Assembly (NCBI RefSeq): GCF_015644585.1
Contig: NZ_JADOBI010000012.1
Coordinates: 1-64,000 of the forward strand
Direction of reading: 5' to 3'
DNA length: 64,000 nt
Origin: Rahnella laticis
GTDB taxonomy: Bacteria > Pseudomonadota > Gammaproteobacteria > Enterobacterales > Enterobacteriaceae
Of the stretch, positions 38,613 to 48,007 are shown piece by piece. The notes under the pieces were generated by a model. The model made no database searches and was not told where the DNA came from. It was given only the letters and a program-made list of their open reading frames with translations. Position numbers and translations under genes: made by a program. Each line of letters begins with the position of its first letter. Position 1 is the stretch's first letter.

Positions 38613-39289
38613 CTGAATTCCTCAACAACTTTTTCTTCAATATTTATCCGTACCTGTGCGGCACGGTCTTTCTCGTCGGCAGCTGGTTGCGCTATGACTA
38701 CGGTCAGTACAGCTGGCGCGCGGGCTCCAGCCAGTTGCTGGAGAAAAAAACCTTACGCATCGCTTCACCGCTCTTCCACGTCGGCATTCTCGGCATTATC
38801 GCCGGTCACGCCTTCGGGATGCTGACGCCGCACTGGATGTACGAATCCTTCCTGCCGGTGCCGGTGAAACAGCAAATGGCGATGTTTGCCGGTGGCGCGT
38901 GTGGCGTGATGACCTTAGTCGGCGGCGGCATGCTGCTCTGGCGTCGTCTGAGCAATGAGCGCGTACGTGCAGCATCCAGCTTCGGCGACATCATGATCAT
39001 CGCGCTACTGGTGATCCAGTGCGCGCTCGGCCTTGGCACCATTCCGTTCTCCGCCCAGCATATGGACGGCAGCGAAATGATGAAACTGGTCGGCTGGGCG
39101 CAGTCCGTGGTGACTTTCCACGGCGGTGCGGCCGCACATCTGGACGGCGTAGCGTTTATTTTCCGCGTGCATCTGGTGCTCGGTATGACGTTATTCCTGC
39201 TGTTCCCGTTCTGCCGTCTGGTGCATATCTGGAGCGCGCCGGTGGAATATCTCACCCGTCGCTACCAGCTGGTGCGCAACCGTCGCTGA
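38609..39289 (+). CDS. narI: nitrate reductase gamma subunit NarI
   Basis: Membrane cytochrome b subunit oxidising quinol. 226 aa, five membrane segments, with haem-ligand histidines in [16 protein letters not shown] and in the later [27 protein letters not shown]. Last gene of narGHJI, followed by a hairpin terminator. Confidence 0.97.
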   Translation: MTEFLNNFFFNIYPYLCGTVFLVGSWLRYDYGQYSWRAGSSQLLEKKTLRIASPLFHVGILGIIAGHAFGMLTPHWMYESFLPVPVKQQMAMFAGGACGVMTLVGGGMLLWRRLSNERVRAASSFGDIMIIALLVIQCALGLGTIPFSAQHMDGSEMMKLVGWAQSVVTFHGGAAAHLDGVAFIFRVHLVLGMTLFLLFPFCRLVHIWSAPVEYLTRRYQLVRNRR

Positions 39290-39334
39290 AAACTGGCTGA
39301 AGTTGTGAGCAGTCTGTTTTGACATAAAAATCAG

Positions 39335-39368
39335 GGGCGCTATTATGCGCCCTTATCATTATTTTTTT
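39335..39368 (+). terminator. nar operon terminator
   Basis: GGGCGC (39335-39340) and GCGCCC (39347-39352) form a 6-bp stem around TATTAT, followed by a T-rich tail with TTTTTTT at 39363-39369. Confidence 0.75.
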
Positions 39369-39384
39369 GCTCAAGGACGCACTG

Positions 39385-39624
39385 ATGGCCACTCCAAGAC
39401 AACCTATGACTGTCGCCCGTCGTTTATTACGCAACAGCCTGATTTTACTGGTAATCGGCGTTGTCGCCACGCTTCACGGCCTGATTGTGGGCAGCCCTGA
39501 AACCCCGCCGGGTGAAATGGCGCCGCAGCTGATGCTCGGCATCTGGTTCATCTTTATTGGTGTGGTGATGGCGCTGATCAGCTGGCTGGTGATCCGCAAT
39601 AAAAAGAAGAAAGGCGAAATGTGA
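39385..39624 (+). CDS. small two-segment membrane protein, unknown
   Basis: 79 aa, not assigned to a family. After a basic N terminus (MATPRQPMTVARRLLRN) come two hydrophobic segments (about 18-36 and 48-68) joined by a short SPETPPGEMAP loop, and a lysine-rich C-terminal tail (RNKKKKGEM). By the positive-inside rule both ends face the cytoplasm. AAGGA lies 8 to 9 nt before the ATG. It has its own terminator and follows the nar terminator by under 20 nt; whether it is co-expressed with nar is unknown. Confidence 0.7.
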   Translation: MATPRQPMTVARRLLRNSLILLVIGVVATLHGLIVGSPETPPGEMAPQLMLGIWFIFIGVVMALISWLVIRNKKKKGEM

Positions 39625-39644
39625 CACCTTCGGGTGACTTTCCG

Positions 39645-39671
39645 AAAAGCGCTCAACGGAGCGCTTTTTTT
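39645..39671 (+). terminator. terminator after the small membrane protein
   Basis: AAAAGCGCT (39645-39653) and AGCGCTTTT (39660-39668) form a 9-bp stem followed by a T run to 39671. A small ACC-TTCG-GGT hairpin precedes it. Confidence 0.9.
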
Positions 39672-39793
39672 ATGCGCCGGAGACCAGAAACCTGCGTTAT
39701 GTCAACATCGCCCGTTCAGTTTTCACGCAGTTTATTCCTGTGACTCAGGTAAGCTAATAAAAATCCTATTTCAATTTGGCCAGGAAAAATAAC

Positions 39794-40666
39794 ATGACCA
39801 GAACGGTATACCTCAACGGGGAGTTTGTTGCCGAGCAGGATGCGAAGGTGTCTGTCTTTGACCGCGGTTTCTTATTTGCGGATGCGGTGTACGAAGTGAG
39901 CGCCGTCCTGAATGGCCGGTTGCTGGATAACGCCGCCCATCTGGCCCGGCTGGTGCGGTCGTGTCAGGCGCTGGATCTGCGGTTACCTTGCGCGCCGGGG
40001 GAAATCGAAATCCTGCAAAACCGGCTCATCGCCGAAAACAATTTGCGCGAAGGGGCGGTTTATCTGCAAATCAGCCGTGGAAACAGCGGCGACCGTGACT
40101 TTGATTTTCCCGGCGAAACTGTCAGCCCGACTTTCCTGATGTTCACGCAGGCCCGTCCGCTTATTGATCATCCGAAATCCAAAACCGGCATCCGCATGGT
40201 TTCCGTGGATGATATCCGCTGGCAGCGTCGCGACATCAAAACCGTCGGGCTGTTAGCCCCGTGCCTCGCCAAAGAGTACGCGCATAAACATGATGCGGAC
40301 GACGCGCTGCTGGTCGAAAACGGCCTGATCACTGAAGCCAGTTCCAGCAATGCCTGGATCGTCGATGCCGACGGCACGCTGATCACCCGTCCGCTTAGCA
40401 CGCACATTTTGCACGGGATCACGCGTCAGGCATTACTCGAACTGGCGAAACAAAACGATTTGCGATTCGAAGAACGTCCGTTCACGCTGGAAGAGGCGCA
40501 GTCTGCGCGGGAAATTTTCATCAGTTCCGCCACAACCTTTATCTGGCCGGTGGTGAGCCTGAACGGGAAGGCGATCGGAGATGGGAAACCGGGGGAGATT
40601 ACCGGGAAATTGCGGGAGATATATGTGGCGAAGGCGGTTGAGGCAACCGGGGGAGTTGGGAGTTAA
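39794..40666 (+). CDS. dat: PLP-dependent class IV aminotransferase, D-amino acid type
   Basis: Fold type IV aminotransferase resembling D-alanine (D-amino acid) aminotransferase: D-amino acid plus 2-oxoglutarate to D-glutamate plus a keto acid. About 290 aa, with FDRGFLFADAVYEV at the N terminus, QISRGNS, the PLP lysine in RRDIKTVGLLAP and the phosphate-binding EASSSNAW. The frame opens at 39776, but the ATG at 39794 has AGGA about 9 nt upstream and gives the family start (MTRTVYLNGEFV). The branched-chain and ADC-lyase relatives are less likely because of the RGNSGDRDF region. A hexamer tandem repeat begins 2 nt after the stop. Confidence 0.8.
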   Translation: MTRTVYLNGEFVAEQDAKVSVFDRGFLFADAVYEVSAVLNGRLLDNAAHLARLVRSCQALDLRLPCAPGEIEILQNRLIAENNLREGAVYLQISRGNSGDRDFDFPGETVSPTFLMFTQARPLIDHPKSKTGIRMVSVDDIRWQRRDIKTVGLLAPCLAKEYAHKHDADDALLVENGLITEASSSNAWIVDADGTLITRPLSTHILHGITRQALLELAKQNDLRFEERPFTLEEAQSAREIFISSATTFIWPVVSLNGKAIGDGKPGEITGKLREIYVAKAVEATGGVGS

Positions 40667-40667
40667 A

Positions 40668-41430
40668 TTCAACTTCAACTTCAACTTCAACTTCAAGGTC
40701 GTGGGCGTCGGCCCACACCGACCAAAGACCCGGTAACGCGCGGGTCTCTGGACTCTGCGCTTTTTTAACTGCGCGCTATCGCTGGCTGACTATGTTTCAG
40801 GCACACCGGCTAATGCCGCAAAATCCCGCCGCTGCGCGGTTCCCTTCACTCGGGTTACAAACCGCGCGAACAGATACGCGGTTTTCCACCTCTCCTTACG
40901 GCGTGATTTTTGAAAGCGGCTGGAGGATTTTTTTTCATTCATAACAGTAAGTTGGTTTGCTCCTCCCCCTGCGAAGGGGGAGGTCGGGAGGGGGTTTAGC
41001 AAACAACTCACCTTCAAAGTTGCCATTTCGAACCCCATCCCAACCTTCCCCTTGCCAAGGGGAAGGAGCATAAACACCAGCATTATTCTTCCGAATTACA
41101 TAGCCAGTGGTCGCTTTCAGAAAGCTTGCTGAATGAGTGTTTCGAGACCGAAAGGCTCGAAGACCGAAATGAAGGTACCGCGCAGCGGCAAGTTTTCGCG
41201 GCAATCACTATTGTGTCTGAAACATAGCCTACGAGCGGCAGCGCGCAGTGAAAAAAGCGTGGGAGATCAAAGAGGGAGGCGCTTTCCTCCCTCTTTGTCG
41301 GTTTCGGCGCAGCGTGTTAAGTGAACACAGTTATTGAAAAACCGAAATATTCTCGGTCAGCGCTCAGCCTCACGGCAAGTGAAAAACCGAAATGTTCTCA
41401 ATCCGTTGGGCCCGTTTGGGCGGCGAGCCC
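40668..41430. repeat. large composite inverted element, copy 1
   Basis: Fills the gap between two convergent genes. In order: tandem hexamers TTCAAC x4 plus TTCAAG (40668-40697); GTGGGC/GCCCAC hairpin; AGACCCG/CGGGTCT variable-stem hairpin (40726-40747) with T6 at 40761-40766; left arm (about 40780-40910); core (40911-41119) bounded by TGAAAGCG and CGCTTTCA and holding the palindromic element (40956-41070); right arm, an imperfect inverted copy of the left; minus-strand hairpin (arms 41268-41279, 41286-41297) with T6; GAAAAACCGAAA motifs; and CCCGTTTGGGCGGCGAGCCC. About 86 nt (40692-40777) are identical to copy 2 at 58272-58357. Confidence 0.9.
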
Positions 41431-41437
41431 ATGAACA

Positions 41438-42142
41438 TCACTCTTCCCCCAACGGCAGTTGGTTCCTCTTCATTCCCTCGATCCCAATGAGCATCTGATA
41501 CAACGGCGCTATGCGCAGAAAATCAGCCCTTAAAATCCCCACCAGTTCACTGCTCAAAACCGGCTCCATATCCATGTGGGAACTCATCAGCGCAAAGGAT
41601 TTTTTGTTGTACCAGGCCGCCAGCGCCGGATCCTGATCTTTAATCAGCGGGCGTTTATAGCTATCGCCTTCGATGGTGAAATTCGGCTCGATGCATTTCG
41701 CCATTTTCAGAAATTCTGCGGGCTTTTTCAGAAGCTGCTGGCGGAAAAGATCCATCGTGGTTTTTGAGGCGCTGTAATAACCCAGCCCGTAACGCCACCA
41801 GTCCTGACCGAATTCAAAGAAGTATACCGGCGCATCGGTCCAGTTTTTACGTGACCGTTTGAACGTCAGCCAGAGGTTGCAACGATAAATAGATTTGTCG
41901 TGAGAGAAGCGTGTATCGCGGTGCATTCTGGAAATGGTTTTCCCAATCGCCGGACGCGTTTCGAACAAATCATCAATGATGACCATATCTTGACTCAAAT
42001 CTTCGACCAGCTTGCGCATCGGATCGAGAAGATGTTCCTGATAAATATCACGATTTTCGTCGAACCACTCTTTATTGTTGTTCTGGCGCAGCGCCTGCAG
42101 GAAGTTCAGGCCTGACTGCGTGAAACCGGTAAATTCTCCCAT
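41438..42142 (-). CDS. DUF2461 family protein (TIGR02453)
   Basis: Soluble protein of unknown function, 234 aa. Family features visible: FTGFTQSGLNFLQALRQNNNKEWFDENRDIY at the N terminus (given here only as position 5-35 signature), then KTISRMHRDTRFSHDKSIY and a central aromatic GQDWWRYGLGYY. No signal or membrane segment. Proteins of this family occur in many bacteria without known activity. Its 3' end faces the aminotransferase gene across the composite repeat, 8 nt from the repeat edge. Divergent from the ABC exporter at 42348. Confidence 0.8.
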   Translation of the reverse strand: MGEFTGFTQSGLNFLQALRQNNNKEWFDENRDIYQEHLLDPMRKLVEDLSQDMVIIDDLFETRPAIGKTISRMHRDTRFSHDKSIYRCNLWLTFKRSRKNWTDAPVYFFEFGQDWWRYGLGYYSASKTTMDLFRQQLLKKPAEFLKMAKCIEPNFTIEGDSYKRPLIKDQDPALAAWYNKKSFALMSSHMDMEPVLSSELVGILRADFLRIAPLYQMLIGIEGMKRNQLPLGEE

Positions 42143-42347
42143 GACGTGCCCTTATTCTTTCGCTATGATTGTTTACTGTGTATTTAAACAGTATCTCCGA
42201 TTTTTTTAACCAGATCAAAAGAGAATGCCGGTTTGCCTGGAACGCGTCTCACACGCAGGCACATAAAATTCTCTGATTGATAACAATTTTCATCTAGACT
42301 GGTCGCTTCGCCTTTACAGGCTGGTATTCTTAATTAGAGGATGCATG

Positions 42348-44060
42348 ATGCTCCGCCGTTTTTTCTCTTATTACGCGCCTTATAAAAAACTGTTCTTCCT
42401 CGACTTCGGATGCGCGATCCTCGCCGGATTGCTGGAACTGGGTTTTCCGATGGCGATCAAAACGTTCATTGATAAGCTTCTGCCTGCCCACGACTGGGTG
42501 CTGATCATCGGTGCAACGGTCGGCTTGCTGCTGATCTATCTGTTTAACACCGCGCTGATGGCGATTGTGAACTACTGGGGTCACGCGCTGGGCGTCGGGA
42601 TTGAAACCGACATGCGCCGTCAGGCTTTCAGCCATTTACAGAAACTCTCTTTCCGTTATTACGACAATACCAAAACCGGCCATATCATTACGCATGTGAC
42701 CAAAGATCTGGAAGAGGTCGGGGAAGTCGCGCACCACGGGCCGGAAGACGTGTTTATTGCGGTGATGACCTTCATTGGGGCCTTTATTCTGATGGCAACC
42801 GTGCATATGCAACTGGCGCTGATGACCATCATTATTGTGCCCGCGATGACCTGGATGGTCAGCCGTTACGGGGCGCAAATGACGGAAACCTGGCGGCGGC
42901 TGTTCGGGCAGGTGGGGAATTTCAACGCCCGTATAGAAGAAAGCATCGGCGGTATCCGCGTGGTGAAAGCCTTCGCCAACGAAGAGCATGAACAAAAACT
43001 GTTCGCGCATGACAACGATAAATACCGGACGACGAAGCTGAAAGCCTATCAGATCATGACCGCCAGCCTGACGCTGAGTTATCTGAGCACGCGTCTGGTC
43101 CAGCTGATCGTGATGGTCGCGGGCACCTGGTACGTAATCAATGACCAGCTGACTTACGGCGGCTTCGTCGGTTTCCTGCTGCTGGTGGAAGTATTTTTCC
43201 GCCCGGTGGCGAAAATCAGCTCGGTTCTGGAAAGCTATCCGAAAGGCATTGCCGGTTTTAAACGCTTTACACAACTGATCGACACGGCGCCGGATATCGT
43301 TGATCGCCCGGACGCGCAGGTCGTCAGCCATCTGCGCGGCGACATACATTATGAGAATGTGGTGTTTGGCTATACGCCTGCCAGCAAAATTCTGAACGGG
43401 ATCACGCTGTCGATTAATGCCGGTGAAACGCTGGCGTTTGTCGGGCCGTCCGGTGCGGGGAAGACCACGCTGTGCTCGCTGCTGCCCCGTTTCTATGAAA
43501 TTGACAGCGGCAGTATCACCATCGATGGCATTGATATCCGTGATATGACGCAAACCTCGCTGCGCCACAACATCGGCATTGTGCAGCAGGACGTCTTCCT
43601 GTTTGGCGGCACAATCCGCGAGAACATTGCTTATGGCAAACTGGATGCCAGCGAAGAAGAAATCCGTCTTGCCGCCAGCCGTGCGCGCCTTGATGATGTG
43701 ATTGACGCGCTGCCACTGGGGATGGACACGGTAATCGGTGAGCGGGGCGTTAAACTGTCCGGCGGCCAGAAACAGCGGCTTTCCATTGCTCGTATCTTCC
43801 TCAAGAATCCGCCGATCCTGATCCTTGATGAAGCGACCTCCGCGCTGGATACCGCAACCGAACAAGCCATTCAGCAATCGCTGGCTGAGCTTTCCGAAGG
43901 GCGAACCACGCTGGTCATCGCGCACCGCCTGGCGACGATCCAGAATGCCGACCGCATTATCGTGGTCGACAAAGAAGGCATCGTCGAGCAGGGAACGCAC
44001 GAATCCCTGCTGTCCCTTCAGGGACGTTACGCACAACTCCACGCCGCACAGTTTCGTTAA
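42348..44060 (+). CDS. ABC exporter (fused membrane and ATPase domains, MsbA-like)
   Basis: Homodimeric type IV ABC exporter of about 570 aa. Six membrane helices (about 15-310) precede a nucleotide-binding domain (about 335-570) with Walker A GPSGAGKTT, Q loop GIVQQDVFLF, signature LSGGQKQR, Walker B LILDEATSALD and switch IAHRL. It belongs to the lipid/multidrug exporter group; no neighbour hints at the cargo, and it is not MsbA itself by context (no lpxK beside it). The ATG at 42348 has AGAGG 7 nt upstream; one codon earlier (42345) is also possible. Confidence 0.88.
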   Translation: MLRRFFSYYAPYKKLFFLDFGCAILAGLLELGFPMAIKTFIDKLLPAHDWVLIIGATVGLLLIYLFNTALMAIVNYWGHALGVGIETDMRRQAFSHLQKLSFRYYDNTKTGHIITHVTKDLEEVGEVAHHGPEDVFIAVMTFIGAFILMATVHMQLALMTIIIVPAMTWMVSRYGAQMTETWRRLFGQVGNFNARIEESIGGIRVVKAFANEEHEQKLFAHDNDKYRTTKLKAYQIMTASLTLSYLSTRLVQLIVMVAGTWYVINDQLTYGGFVGFLLLVEVFFRPVAKISSVLESYPKGIAGFKRFTQLIDTAPDIVDRPDAQVVSHLRGDIHYENVVFGYTPASKILNGITLSINAGETLAFVGPSGAGKTTLCSLLPRFYEIDSGSITIDGIDIRDMTQTSLRHNIGIVQQDVFLFGGTIRENIAYGKLDASEEEIRLAASRARLDDVIDALPLGMDTVIGERGVKLSGGQKQRLSIARIFLKNPPILILDEATSALDTATEQAIQQSLAELSEGRTTLVIAHRLATIQNADRIIVVDKEGIVEQGTHESLLSLQGRYAQLHAAQFR

Positions 44061-44075
44061 TTATCCCGCCTTCTT

Positions 44076-44103
44076 AGCCCCTTTTCAGTAACCGGAAGGG
44101 GCT
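44076..44103 (+). terminator. hairpin after the ABC exporter
   Basis: AGCCCCTT (44076-44083) and AAGGGGCT (44096-44103) form an 8-bp stem with a 12-nt loop. The downstream T content is weak (GCATTCTTGCTTT), so termination would be modest. Confidence 0.6.
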
Positions 44104-44153
44104 GCATTCTTGCTTTAATGTTCAATCCTCCGAAGAAAGACGTACTTTTTTAC

Positions 44154-44180
44154 AACAGTTTTTTCAGTAAACACCGATAA
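44154..44180 (+). promoter_or_regulatory. FliA (sigma 28) type promoter of the chemoreceptor gene
   Basis: AACAGTTT (44154-44161), an 11-nt spacer, then ACCGATAA (44173-44180) matches the flagellar consensus TAAAGTTT-N11-GCCGATAA at 13 of 16 positions with exact spacing, 41 nt before the ATG. Confidence 0.75.
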
Positions 44181-44221
44181 ATATCTTTATGGTTTTCTGA
44201 AAAAAAGGTATGTAAAAGAAT

Positions 44222-45886
44222 ATGTTAAATAGATTAAAGGTAGTGACTAGTTTTGTAATTATTCTGTGCTTATTTGGATTTCTGCAACTCAGTTCCGGCG
44301 TGTTGTTCTTTAAATCTCTCAAGCATGAAAACGAAAATATCATGACTTTTCAGATAATCCGGCAGCAACAATCGGCCCTTAACAACACCTGGGTAGCGCT
44401 TCTGGAAGCGCGCGCCACCATCAGTGTGGCAGCGATCCAATTTCTGGTTGAAGGTCAGAAAGGGGATGTGAACATTGATGTCAATGATGTCCTCAATCAG
44501 GCCAGCCAGTCGCTTAAGCAGGCAGAGAAAAACTGGAATTCCTATTTGTCGCAGTCGAAACAAGTGGGAAATGACTCAGCAGAAATTCAGCGTCAGTACG
44601 ACATATTTCACGGGGCACTCGTCGAGCTGATTGGTTATATGCGTGAGGGGAATATTGCTGCCGCTAACAGCCAGCCGACGGGAAGTTACCAGAATGGTTT
44701 TAGTGCTGAATACGATCGCTATCTGAAGCATATTGACGACCGTTACCACAAGGCCAGGGAGGGCAGCGCCCGTTCTTACCGTACCGCAATCTGGATCACG
44801 GCGGGTATGCTGCTGGTCGTACTGATCATGTTCGTTATCGTCTGGAAAGGCATCCGCATCTCCCTCATTACGCCTCTTAATAAAAGTATCGAAGCGATTC
44901 GCCAGATTGCAGCAGGGAAACTGAACACCAGGATTGATGTGCAGGGCACCAATGAAATCGGCCAGCTTGCCGATACATTGCGGCATATGCAGGATGAGCT
45001 TTCGAATACCGTCGGCAAAGTGCGATTGAGTGCTGACGTTATCCTTACGGGTGCCGTTGAGATTTCGACAGGCAATAAAGATCTCTCTTCCCGTACCGAG
45101 CAGCAGGCCGTCGCCCTGGAAGAAACGGCGGCCAGCATGGTTGAGCTGACGGCGACAGTGAAACAGAATGCCGAAAATGCCTCTCAGGCAAGCAGCCTGG
45201 CACTCAATGCGTCAGAAATTGCCCGCCGGGGCGGCAAGGTCGTTGATAACGTTGTGCTCACCATGGTCGAAATTACCGACAGTTCGCAGAAAATTGCCGA
45301 CATCACCAATGTCATCGACAGCATTGCATTCCAGACCAACATTCTTGCACTCAATGCGGCAGTTGAAGCCGCGCGGGCCGGAGAAGAAGGGCGCGGGTTT
45401 GCCGTGGTCGCCGGGGAAGTTCGTAATCTGGCGCAACGCAGTGCAGAAGCGGCAAAGCAGATCAAAATGCTGATCGACGATTCTGTTGAAAAGGTTGGAA
45501 CAGGTTCTGAGCTGGTGGAAAGCGCCGGTGAAACCATGAGTGAAATCGTCAATGCGGTCACCCGGGTAACGGATATCATGGCTGAAATTGCCTCGGCATC
45601 AGATGAGCAAAGCCGTGGGATTGATCAGGTGGGCACCGCTGTTACAGAGATGGACCGCGTTACGCAGCAGAATGCCTTGCTGGTGCAGGAATCGGCTACG
45701 GCAGCGATCGCGCTGGAAGAACAGGCCAGCCATCTGACGCAGGCTGTCTCCGTGTTTCAAATAAACCCGCAGACCCTGCCGGTCACGCATGAAGACAAAA
45801 AGGTGAGTGGAAAACGTCCTGAGCAGAAAATCCTGCCGCAAAAAAACAGTTTTGCGGGAACAGAGGAAACCTGGGAGACCTTTTGA
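44222..45886 (+). CDS. methyl-accepting chemotaxis protein
   Basis: Inner-membrane chemoreceptor. 554 aa: TM1 (about 8-30), periplasmic four-helix ligand domain (about 35-185, TarH-like), TM2 (about 187-212), HAMP (about 213-265), then the methylation helices and the signalling tip with [20 protein letters not shown] and [19 protein letters not shown]. The C terminus ends EETWETF, a close match to the NWETF tether that recruits CheR/CheB in major receptors, so it is probably a high-abundance-type receptor. A FliA-type promoter fits flagellar regulation. The Shine-Dalgarno is weak (AAAGG far upstream). Ligand unknown. Confidence 0.95.
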   Translation: MLNRLKVVTSFVIILCLFGFLQLSSGVLFFKSLKHENENIMTFQIIRQQQSALNNTWVALLEARATISVAAIQFLVEGQKGDVNIDVNDVLNQASQSLKQAEKNWNSYLSQSKQVGNDSAEIQRQYDIFHGALVELIGYMREGNIAAANSQPTGSYQNGFSAEYDRYLKHIDDRYHKAREGSARSYRTAIWITAGMLLVVLIMFVIVWKGIRISLITPLNKSIEAIRQIAAGKLNTRIDVQGTNEIGQLADTLRHMQDELSNTVGKVRLSADVILTGAVEISTGNKDLSSRTEQQAVALEETAASMVELTATVKQNAENASQASSLALNASEIARRGGKVVDNVVLTMVEITDSSQKIADITNVIDSIAFQTNILALNAAVEAARAGEEGRGFAVVAGEVRNLAQRSAEAAKQIKMLIDDSVEKVGTGSELVESAGETMSEIVNAVTRVTDIMAEIASASDEQSRGIDQVGTAVTEMDRVTQQNALLVQESATAAIALEEQASHLTQAVSVFQINPQTLPVTHEDKKVSGKRPEQKILPQKNSFAGTEETWETF

Positions 45887-45951
45887 TCAGCACAGAAGCA
45901 TGATAAATGTGCTTTCGCCGCAAAATAAAATTGTCTGATAATTAAACATAC

Positions 45952-45984
45952 GCCCGTTTTGAATAGAAAAAAATCAAAACGGGC
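45952..45984 (+). terminator. hairpin after the chemoreceptor gene
   Basis: GCCCGTTTTGA (45952-45962) and TCAAAACGGGC (45974-45984) form a perfect 11-bp stem with an A-rich loop. No T run follows on the plus strand. Confidence 0.65.
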
Positions 45985-46295
45985 AGTAATAAATTCCCCG
46001 CTTTGTTCAATTCAATCACCCGCGAAATTATTTTCAGATTCAATTTGGCTTTATTTCACTCAGGTCTTTTATTAAAAGTCCGAATGCGGATGAAATTGCG
46101 TAGTACAAAAATCTTATGGTCGCATTTTCTATTTATTCGCTAATGAACTTATCAGTAAAATAATTACTCTGCTATGCACTATTTAAATGCACTACTCATT
46201 TTCCTATTGTGAATTCATTAACGATTGTTAACAGTAAAAAACCTTTTGAGAAAGGTGATCCCGCTTGCAACTGCTTTACAAAAGTAAACTTCAAG

Positions 46296-46330
46296 TGCAC
46301 CAAAATAATGCGTGGCACCATAATGGTGCA
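46296..46330 (+). promoter_or_regulatory. NtrC-like site(s) upstream of the porin gene
   Basis: GGCACC-ATAAT-GGTGCA (46314-46330) matches the NtrC consensus TGCACC-N5-GGTGCA at 11 of 12 fixed positions. A second weaker unit starts with TGCACC at 46296. The 703-nt gap from the chemoreceptor to the porin is otherwise AT-rich, as expected for an OmpR-controlled porin promoter (TTGTTACAT and TTTACTC around 46391-46407), and holds no gene. No MicF-like sRNA was found. A GCCCG/CGGGC stem lies in the leader (46519-46549). Confidence 0.5.
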
Positions 46331-46589
46331 AAACGTTATGCGAAAACCGCATATAATCAGGGGGTTAGAGACTTATAATAGAAATATATTGTTACATCTC
46401 TTTACTCAAAAAAGACTTAGTGTGGCGAACTTTTCCATTTTAACTTTTTGTGCTCAGTGTTAAGGTTCAAATCGTTTTACAGACAGACGCATTTAAAAAC
46501 ATGTACAAATACTCACAGCCCGATATTCAGATATTTAAATAAAGCGGGCATGAGAAATCCTTTATAAAAAAATCAAGGAATCTTAAATA

Positions 46590-47711
46590 ATGATGAAGCG
46601 CAGTGTGCTGGCCTTAGCGGTCTCTTTAATTGCAGTGGGTTCTACCGCAAATGCAGCCGAAATTTATAACAAAGATGGCAATAAACTGGACCTTTACGGT
46701 CGTGTAACCGCTAAGCATTATTTCTCTGATGACACCGGTTCAGACGGCGACAAAACTTATGCGCGTCTGGGCTTTAAGGGTGAAACTCAAATTAATGACA
46801 CACTGACCGGTTATGGTCAGTGGGAATACAACATTCAGGCTAACCACACTGAAAGCACATCAACTGTGGTTAATAAAGATGGTTCAACCAGCAGCTACGG
46901 CGGGACTGAAGGAACTAAAACTCGTCTGGGCTTTGCGGGTCTGAAAATCAAAAACTTCGGTTCAATTGACTACGGCCGTAACTACGGTGTGGTTTATGAC
47001 GCACTGGGCTTCACCGATATGCTGCCAGAGTTTGGTGGTGATACCGCTAACTCCGACAACTTCATGGTGGGTCGTTCTAACGGCCTGGCCACTTACCGTA
47101 ACCAGGACTTCTTCGGTCTGGTCACCGGTCTGAACGTTGCCCTGCAATATCAGGGTAAAAACGAAAATGACGGTCGTGCAACGTCTAAAGGCAACGGCGA
47201 CGGTTATGGTGCATCTATCGATTATGAAGACATCGCTGGTTCCGGTATCGGTGCTGTTATCGCGGGTTCTTCTTCAGACCGTACAAATGCACAAACCAAC
47301 GGGACTTACGGTAAAGGCGACAAAGCTTCTGCATGGGCAACTGGCCTGAAATACGATGCAAACCAGGTTTACCTGGCAGCAATGTATAACGAAACCCGCA
47401 ATCAGGCACCAATCAAAGTTTCTGGTACCAGTGGTTTTGCCAATAAAACTCAGGGTTATGAGTTAGTTGCACAGTACCAGTTCGAAAACGGTCTGCGTCC
47501 GTCAATCGGTTACGTTCAGTCTAAAGCGAAAGATGTTGAAGGCGTGGGCGATGCTGACCTGGTCAAATACTTCGAAATCGGTGCGACTTACTACTTCAAC
47601 AAAAACATGTACACCTATGTTGACTACATGATCAACCAGATCGATGACAACAACAAACTGGGCGTAAGCTCTGACGACATCGTTGCTGTAGCACTGACTT
47701 ACCGCTTCTAA
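46590..47711 (+). CDS. general porin of the OmpC/OmpF/PhoE family
   Basis: Outer-membrane trimeric diffusion porin. 373 aa, signal peptide cut at [18 protein letters not shown], 16-stranded barrel, the L3 constriction motif (LPEFGGD) and the C-terminal TYRF aromatic end. The sequence sits between OmpC and OmpF, so no symbol is given. AAGGAA precedes the ATG by about 9 nt; ATGATG offers a start one codon later. Codon use (CTG, CGT, GGT) fits high expression. Followed by a strong terminator. Confidence 0.95.
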   Translation: MMKRSVLALAVSLIAVGSTANAAEIYNKDGNKLDLYGRVTAKHYFSDDTGSDGDKTYARLGFKGETQINDTLTGYGQWEYNIQANHTESTSTVVNKDGSTSSYGGTEGTKTRLGFAGLKIKNFGSIDYGRNYGVVYDALGFTDMLPEFGGDTANSDNFMVGRSNGLATYRNQDFFGLVTGLNVALQYQGKNENDGRATSKGNGDGYGASIDYEDIAGSGIGAVIAGSSSDRTNAQTNGTYGKGDKASAWATGLKYDANQVYLAAMYNETRNQAPIKVSGTSGFANKTQGYELVAQYQFENGLRPSIGYVQSKAKDVEGVGDADLVKYFEIGATYYFNKNMYTYVDYMINQIDDNNKLGVSSDDIVAVALTYRF

Positions 47712-47761
47712 GTTAGTGAACAAAATTATTACCCCATTCTGTGTCTGAAAAAGGTAATCGC

Positions 47762-47793
47762 AAAGGCAGAGTTCATTGGCTCTGCCTTTTTTT
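47762..47793 (+). terminator. porin gene terminator
   Basis: AAAGGCAGAG (47762-47771) and CTCTGCCTTT (47780-47789) form a perfect 10-bp stem followed by a T run. Confidence 0.93.
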
Positions 47794-48007
47794 ATTGCTG
47801 TTTTTCCGTGAATTCCCCGCTCTTAGCTCACTGTTCTTCTCTCCCTGTACGTCATAAATAACCCCATAAATTCAATAAACTGAAACCTATAGCCTGAGGT
47901 TATACCCCAGCGCTAAACAAGTATTCGCCGGGTTGAGTCGCCCGTGGAATAGTGATCTCCGGCCTGACTTAAAACACATTCTAAAATTCATTTCCGGAGA
48001 AACTGAC

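Noticed and set aside
40668-40697. Tandem repeat as a possible CRISPR array
   Set aside because: Uniform 6-nt units without spacers; it is a microsatellite.
46313-46330. Sigma-54 promoter overlapping the NtrC-like dyad
   Set aside because: TGGCAC fits -24, but the -12 GC is not at the required spacing.
46090-46560. micF-like antisense RNA upstream of the porin
   Set aside because: No matching terminator hairpin or conserved 5' segment was found on the minus strand.
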